Shown: positions 61,301-64,000 of the stretch, piece after piece
Numbering within the stretch: position 1 is the stretch's first letter
Layout of the letters: every line of letters starts with the position of its first letter
Assembly: GCA_019192445.1 (NCBI GenBank)
Contig: JAHCMK010000005.1
Location: 248,001-312,000 of the forward strand
DNA from: Oceanococcus sp. HetDA_MAG_MS8
Lineage (GTDB): Bacteria > Pseudomonadota > Gammaproteobacteria > Nevskiales > Oceanococcaceae
Length of the DNA: 64,000 bases
Direction: 5' to 3'
Notes under the pieces: generated by a model
What the model was told of the DNA's origin: nothing
Databases searched by the model: none
The model's input: the letters and a program-made list of their open reading frames with translations, nothing else
Program-made: the position numbers and the translations under genes

Positions 61301-62571
61301 TTGGCGTGATTGATGCCAATGGCCGCGAGCGGGAGCGCTACAAGATTCCTTATGGTGCACAGATCCTGCTGCATGACGGCCAGTCGGTCGAGGCAGGAAC
61401 GCAGGTAGCCAAATGGGATCCACACACCCACCCCATCGTTACCGAAGTGGCGGGTCGGGTGAAGTTTGTGGACTTCCAAGATGACGTGTCGGTTGAAAAA
61501 CAAATCGACGACGTTACGGGCGTCGAGACGCTGATCGTCAAGGACGTGAAGGGTCGCTCCAGTGCCGGCAAGGATTTGCGTCCGCAAATTAAGCTGGTCG
61601 ATGCTGACGACAACGAGCTGCACTTCCCTGGCACCGAAATGGCTGCGGTCTACACCTTGCCAGCTCGCGCTATTGTGACAGTGCAGGACGGCTCCGAAGT
61701 GTTGGTGGGTGACGTGGTCGCCCGCATTCCCCAGGAATCGTCCAAGACCCGTGACATCACCGGTGGTCTGCCCCGAGTGGCCGACCTCTTTGAGGCTCGT
61801 AAGCCCAAAGAGCCGGCGATTCTGGCCGAAGCCACCGGTACCATTGGTTTTGGTGTTGGCACCAAAGGCAAGCAACGTATCAAGATCGTCGGCGAAGACG
61901 GTGAAGTGGAATTGTTGGTGCCGAAGTGGCGTCAGATTGGGGTGTTCGAAGGGGAAACCGTCGAAAAGGGCGAGATCATCTCCGATGGTGAGCGCTCCCC
62001 ACACGACATCTTGCGTCTACAGGGTGTGGCCAAGTTGGCAGAGTACCTGGTGAAGGAAATCCAGGATGTATACCGGCTCCAGGGCGTACGCATCAATGAC
62101 AAGCACATTGAGGTCATCACCCGGCAGATGCTGCGTAAGGTTGAGATCACCGAGCCCGGTGACACTAGCTTCCTGCGCGGTGAGCAGGTGGAAATCACTG
62201 CGGTACGGGAAGCCAACGCCAAAGTGAAGGCCGAGGACGGTATGCCAGCGAAGTTCGAGCGCATGCTTCTTGGTATTACCAAAGCATCGCTGTCTACGGA
62301 GTCCTTTATCTCTGCGGCCTCCTTCCAGGAGACTACACGGGTGCTGACCGAGGCCTCTGTACGAGGGTCTCGCGACGACTTGCGTGGCCTGAAGGAAAAC
62401 GTGATTGTTGGTCGCCTCATTCCGGCCGGAACGGGGTTGTCCTTCCACGAACAGCGCAAGCGCAATCGCCGTGATGCATTGTTGGAGATGGAGGCGCCGG
62501 CAGGTGCAGCCAATGCCGACGACGTAGAAGCCGCGGAGGCGACTACCGTGTCTGGTGACGACGACAACTAA
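58339..62571 (+). CDS. rpoC: RNA polymerase beta' subunit
   Basis: 1410 residues. The N-terminal zinc ribbon ([20 protein letters not shown]), the catalytic [12 protein letters not shown] magnesium site, the second zinc site with CRTCYGRD, and the trigger-loop region ([16 protein letters not shown]) are intact. It ends with an acidic tail. An inverted repeat lies just after the stop. Confidence 0.99.
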   Translation: MKDLLNLLKQGDEQEHFDAIKIGLASPETIRSWSFGEVKKPETINYRTFKPERDGLFCAKIFGPIKDYECLCGKYKRLKHRGVVCEKCGVEVTLARVRRERMAHIDLACPIAHIWFLKSLPSRIGLLMDMPLRAIERVLYFEGYVVIDPGMTPLERGQLMTEEDYLEAIEEHGDDFDARMGAEAVYELLKSLDLEGEARQLREDMAATGSETKIKRLGKRLKLIESFMSSGNKPEWMILTVLPVLPPDLRPLVPLDGGRFATSDLNDLYRRVINRNNRLKRLLELAAPEIIVRNEKRMLQESVDALIDNGRRGRAITGSNKRPLKSLADMIKGKQGRFRQNLLGKRVDYSGRSVIVVGPTLRLHQCGLPKKMALELFKPFVYSRLQRDGLATTIKAAKKMVEREEGEVWDILEQCIREHPVMLNRAPTLHRLGIQAFEPTLIEGKAIQLHPLVCTAFNADFDGDQMAVHVPLSLEAQLEARVLMMASNNILSPASGDPIIVPSQDVVLGLYWMTRERINGKGEGMVFSDVAELHRAYESGEVQLQSKVHVRLTEYAKDDSGELVGTTSRVETTVGRALISEILPKGLPFSLVNTELKKKAISKVINAAYRQVGLKETVVFADQLMYMGFRHSTRAGVSIGINDMTIPAEKTAILDAAEAEVKDIDSQYSSGLVTQGERYNKVIDIWSRANDRIARAMMDQLGKDTVVDAEGKEAVQDSFNSIFMMADSGARGSAAQIRQLAGMRGLMAKPDGSIIETPITANFREGLDVLQYFISTHGARKGLADTALKTANSGYLTRRLVDVSQDVVITTQDCGTEEGLVMTPIVEGGDVVEALRERVLGRTIARDLYYPGKDEILFEAGTLIDEAVADRLEEESIDEIVVRSPITCANMHGVCRTCYGRDLARGHLVNIGESVGVIAAQSIGEPGTQLTMRTFHVGGAASRSAAADGVVVKSSGVLKLHNLKTVEHGGSREQGADFEVAVSRSGEIGVIDANGRERERYKIPYGAQILLHDGQSVEAGTQVAKWDPHTHPIVTEVAGRVKFVDFQDDVSVEKQIDDVTGVETLIVKDVKGRSSAGKDLRPQIKLVDADDNELHFPGTEMAAVYTLPARAIVTVQDGSEVLVGDVVARIPQESSKTRDITGGLPRVADLFEARKPKEPAILAEATGTIGFGVGTKGKQRIKIVGEDGEVELLVPKWRQIGVFEGETVEKGEIISDGERSPHDILRLQGVAKLAEYLVKEIQDVYRLQGVRINDKHIEVITRQMLRKVEITEPGDTSFLRGEQVEITAVREANAKVKAEDGMPAKFERMLLGITKASLSTESFISAASFQETTRVLTEASVRGSRDDLRGLKENVIVGRLIPAGTGLSFHEQRKRNRRDALLEMEAPAGAANADDVEAAEATTVSGDDDN

Positions 62572-62579
62572 GGTGCGCC

Positions 62580-62608
62580 GGCCTGGGGAGTGTTTCGCTT
62601 CCCAGGCC
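62580..62608 (+). terminator. Hairpin after rpoC
   Basis: GGCCTGGGGAG (62580-62590) pairs with CTTCCCAGGCC (62598-62608), starting nine bases past the rpoC stop. A small GCTTC/GAAGC stem follows. No U tract is present, so it is either a weak or Rho-assisted terminator or a 3'-end stabiliser. Confidence 0.6.
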
Positions 62609-62647
62609 GCTTCCATGTGAAGCAGCATCGCAAAACGCAGCATGTCC

Positions 62648-62677
62648 TTGACAGGGCCTGTGTTTCACAGTTATATT
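62648..62677 (+). promoter_or_regulatory. Sigma-70 promoter of the rpsL-rpsG-fusA operon
   Basis: Perfect -35 TTGACA (62648-62653), 18-base spacer, -10 TATATT (62672-62677; five of six). +1 is expected near 62684, about 57 bases before the rpsL GTG. The best promoter match in the window. Confidence 0.85.
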
Positions 62678-62690
62678 TCTATGTCTTTGT

Positions 62691-62720
62691 ACACCCTGGT
62701 TGTTCCGGGGTGTCTTTTTT
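62691..62720 (+). terminator. Terminator-like hairpin in the rpsL leader
   Basis: ACACCC (62691-62696) pairs with GGGTGT (62708-62713), then C and six T. It starts seven or so bases after the predicted +1 and ends 20 bases before the start codon, so it could attenuate the str operon. Confidence 0.6.
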
Positions 62721-62740
62721 GGAACTCAGGGAATTTACGA

Positions 62741-63115
62741 GTGCCCACCATTAATCAGCTGGTGCGCAAAGGGCGCACAGACAAGCCGGTCAAGAACAAG
62801 GTGCCGGCTCTGGAAGCCTGCCCGCAGAAACGCGGCGTTTGCACACGCGTGTACACCACCACGCCTAAGAAGCCAAACTCGGCTTTGCGGAAGGTGGCCC
62901 GTGTGCGTTTGACCAACGGCTACGAAGTAACGAGCTACATCGGCGGTGAAGGCCACAACCTTCAAGAGCACTCCGTGGTTCTTATTCGCGGCGGTCGTGT
63001 AAAGGACTTGCCCGGTGTGCGTTACCACACCGTACGCGGATCCTTGGATACCAGCGGCGTGGAATCACGTCGTCAAGGTCGTTCCAAATACGGCGCTAAG
63101 CGTCCGAAGAAATAA
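62741..63115 (+). CDS. rpsL: 30S ribosomal protein S12
   Basis: 124 residues from a GTG at 62741, exactly the E. coli length and N terminus ([11 protein letters not shown]). Frames opening at 62642 are leader sequence. Both streptomycin-relevant lysines are wild type ([12 protein letters not shown] and [12 protein letters not shown]). It sits at the decoding centre. A GGGA element lies about 10 bases upstream. Confidence 0.97.
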   Translation: MPTINQLVRKGRTDKPVKNKVPALEACPQKRGVCTRVYTTTPKKPNSALRKVARVRLTNGYEVTSYIGGEGHNLQEHSVVLIRGGRVKDLPGVRYHTVRGSLDTSGVESRRQGRSKYGAKRPKK

Positions 63116-63127
63116 GAGTTTAGAGCT

Positions 63128-63601
63128 ATGCCACGTCGTCGCGAGATACAACCCCGTCAGCCCCTTCCCGATCCGAAGTTCAAATCGGTGGAGCTGGCGA
63201 AGTTCATTAACATGATCATGTTCAGCGGTAAAAAATCGACTGCTGAAGGTATCGTTTACGGTGCGCTCGATCGCATCGTCGACAAGCAGGGTGCTGAGGA
63301 TCCTTTGCAGTTCCTGGATGCCGCCATGGACAACGTGCGTCCCATCGTTGAGGTGAAGTCCCGTCGCGTCGGTGGTGCAACCTATCAGGTGCCCGTTGAA
63401 GTGCGTGCGTCCCGTCGCAACACCCTGGCTATGCGTTGGCTGATCGACGCCGCGCGTCGCCGTGGTGAGAAAACCATGGCCGATCGGTTGGCTGGTGAGC
63501 TGATGGACGCGGCTGAAAGCCGTGGCGCGGCAGTGAAGAAGCGCGAAGACACGCACCGGATGGCTGAGGCCAATAAGGCCTTCTCCCACTTCCGCTGGTA
63601 A
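63128..63601 (+). CDS. rpsG: 30S ribosomal protein S7
   Basis: 157 residues. [18 protein letters not shown]-type start, [10 protein letters not shown], and the [16 protein letters not shown] block are typical. It nucleates the 30S head. In enterics S7 represses its own operon. It starts 12 bases after rpsL. Confidence 0.98.
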   Translation: MPRRREIQPRQPLPDPKFKSVELAKFINMIMFSGKKSTAEGIVYGALDRIVDKQGAEDPLQFLDAAMDNVRPIVEVKSRRVGGATYQVPVEVRASRRNTLAMRWLIDAARRRGEKTMADRLAGELMDAAESRGAAVKKREDTHRMAEANKAFSHFRW

Positions 63602-63768
63602 GAAATCGCACCTCGGCTACTGCGCTTGGCATCTCGATCATCGGCGGTGCTCGAATTCCTCATGTATGTGCCTATACACTGCGGTTTCTGCGCTCCGGCG
63701 ATGGTCGACCTGCATGCGCTCGTAACGCCGAGGAGCGATTTCTCACTCTATAAATAGGTCAAAATCTC

Positions 63769-64000
63769 GTGGCACGCAGTACTCCGATTGAGCGGTATCG
63801 GAACATCGGTATCATGGCGCACATTGACGCCGGTAAGACCACGACGACTGAGCGCGTTTTGTTCTATACAGGCGTCTCACACAAGATGGGTGAAGTCCAT
63901 GACGGCGCTGCCGTCATGGACTGGATGGAACAAGAGCAAGAGCGGGGCATCACCATCACCTCAGCTGCGACCACCTGCTTCTGGCAGGGTATGGAGAAGC
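63769..64000 (+). CDS. fusA: Elongation factor G, 5' part
   Basis: Partial: 77 codons, then the window ends. The start is a GTG at 63769 giving [20 protein letters not shown], then the P-loop [13 protein letters not shown], the switch I region [20 protein letters not shown]. It drives ribosome translocation. The 167-base gap after rpsG is longer than in most str operons and has no clear terminator. A perfect 12-base inverted repeat lies at 63895-63921. Confidence 0.97.
   Translation, partial: MARSTPIERYRNIGIMAHIDAGKTTTTERVLFYTGVSHKMGEVHDGAAVMDWMEQEQERGITITSAATTCFWQGMEK

Noticed and set aside
62642-62740. N-terminal extension of S12
   Set aside because: It spans the promoter and the leader hairpin; the GTG at 62741 gives the exact S12 length.

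Overview
This window is ordinary chromosomal DNA of a gammaproteobacterium. The evidence is the tRNA-tuf / secE-nusG-rplKAJL-rpoBC / rpsL-rpsG-fusA block, the rpoN-hpf-ptsN-rapZ cluster, glnE, rdgC, ampD, trmL, a Kdo/lipid A locus with kdkA, and a three-segment SecE. The base composition is moderately GC-rich. A short HPr kinase and a mannose-type EIIA next to rpoN, a KdkA, and a stand-alone egtBD pair suggest a non-enteric lineage (Xanthomonadales, Nevskiales or Salinisphaerales-like). The genus is not decided by sequence reading alone. I see no rRNA operon, no CRISPR array, no transposase and no prophage.

Layout, left to right. (1) 176-3198: an ergothioneine pair egtB-egtD facing a PhzF-type gene. 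(2) 3357-5986: a sugar (sorbosone) dehydrogenase-like lipoprotein and an LplT-like MFS transporter. (3) 6284-10295: a compact Csu-type chaperone-usher pilus operon (subunit, chaperone, usher, subunit). (4) 10289-13395: RarD-like permease, SSAT-like acetyltransferase, and a PAS sensor protein with a histidine-kinase-like but apparently ATP-site-dead C terminus. (5) 13562-14545: malate dehydrogenase with a strong terminator, followed by about 650 bp of non-coding DNA containing a large branched palindrome. (6) 21384-15191, minus strand: rpoN-hpf-ptsN-hprK-rapZ-EIIA(Man)-ptsH-ptsI, a regulatory PTS with no sugar permease. (7) 25056-21498, minus: M16 protease, small membrane protein, trmL, all translationally overlapped. 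(8) 25144-33506: thioredoxin lipoprotein, ampD, membrane protein, rdgC, an ECF sigma factor convergent with a Ser/Thr kinase-TPR protein, and nitronate monooxygenase. (9) 33666-36988: YqiA-like hydrolase head-to-head with glnE. (10) 37235-47315: LPS core/Kdo region (capsule-synthesis-domain protein, two GT9, GT2, GT4, ilvE, DUF6165, kdkA, lpxL, waaA). (11) 48725-47400: a TolC-like outer membrane protein. (12) 48883-64000: tRNA-Tyr, tRNA-Gly, tRNA-Thr, tuf, tRNA-Trp, secE, nusG, rplK, rplA, rplJ, rplL, rpoB, rpoC, rpsL, rpsG and the 5' end of fusA.

How the parts fit. The rpoN cluster can build a phosphate relay PEP -> EI -> HPr -> EIIA(Man)/EIIA(Ntr), with HprK acting on a conserved HPr serine; its outputs would be regulatory because no EIIB or EIIC is present. 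The LPS block holds Kdo transfer (waaA), Kdo phosphorylation (kdkA), lipid A acylation (lpxL) and several sugar transferases. The right end is the core translation/transcription block, with visible control elements: a stable-RNA promoter, a likely L1-binding leader before rplK, the rplJ leader, an attenuator-like spacer before rpoB, and a strong promoter followed by a terminator-like hairpin before rpsL.

The most unusual items are non-coding: the 170-bp branched palindrome at 14782-14951, an orphan terminator in the divergent gap at 32226-32543, the rpsL leader hairpin, and two very tight head-to-head gene pairs (waaA/lpxL 9 bp, glnE/yqiA 14 bp). The waaA start lies exactly where a -10 element would place +1. 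The pseudo-histidine kinase at 11986-13395 is the most unusual protein. I do not see a clearly new multigene system.
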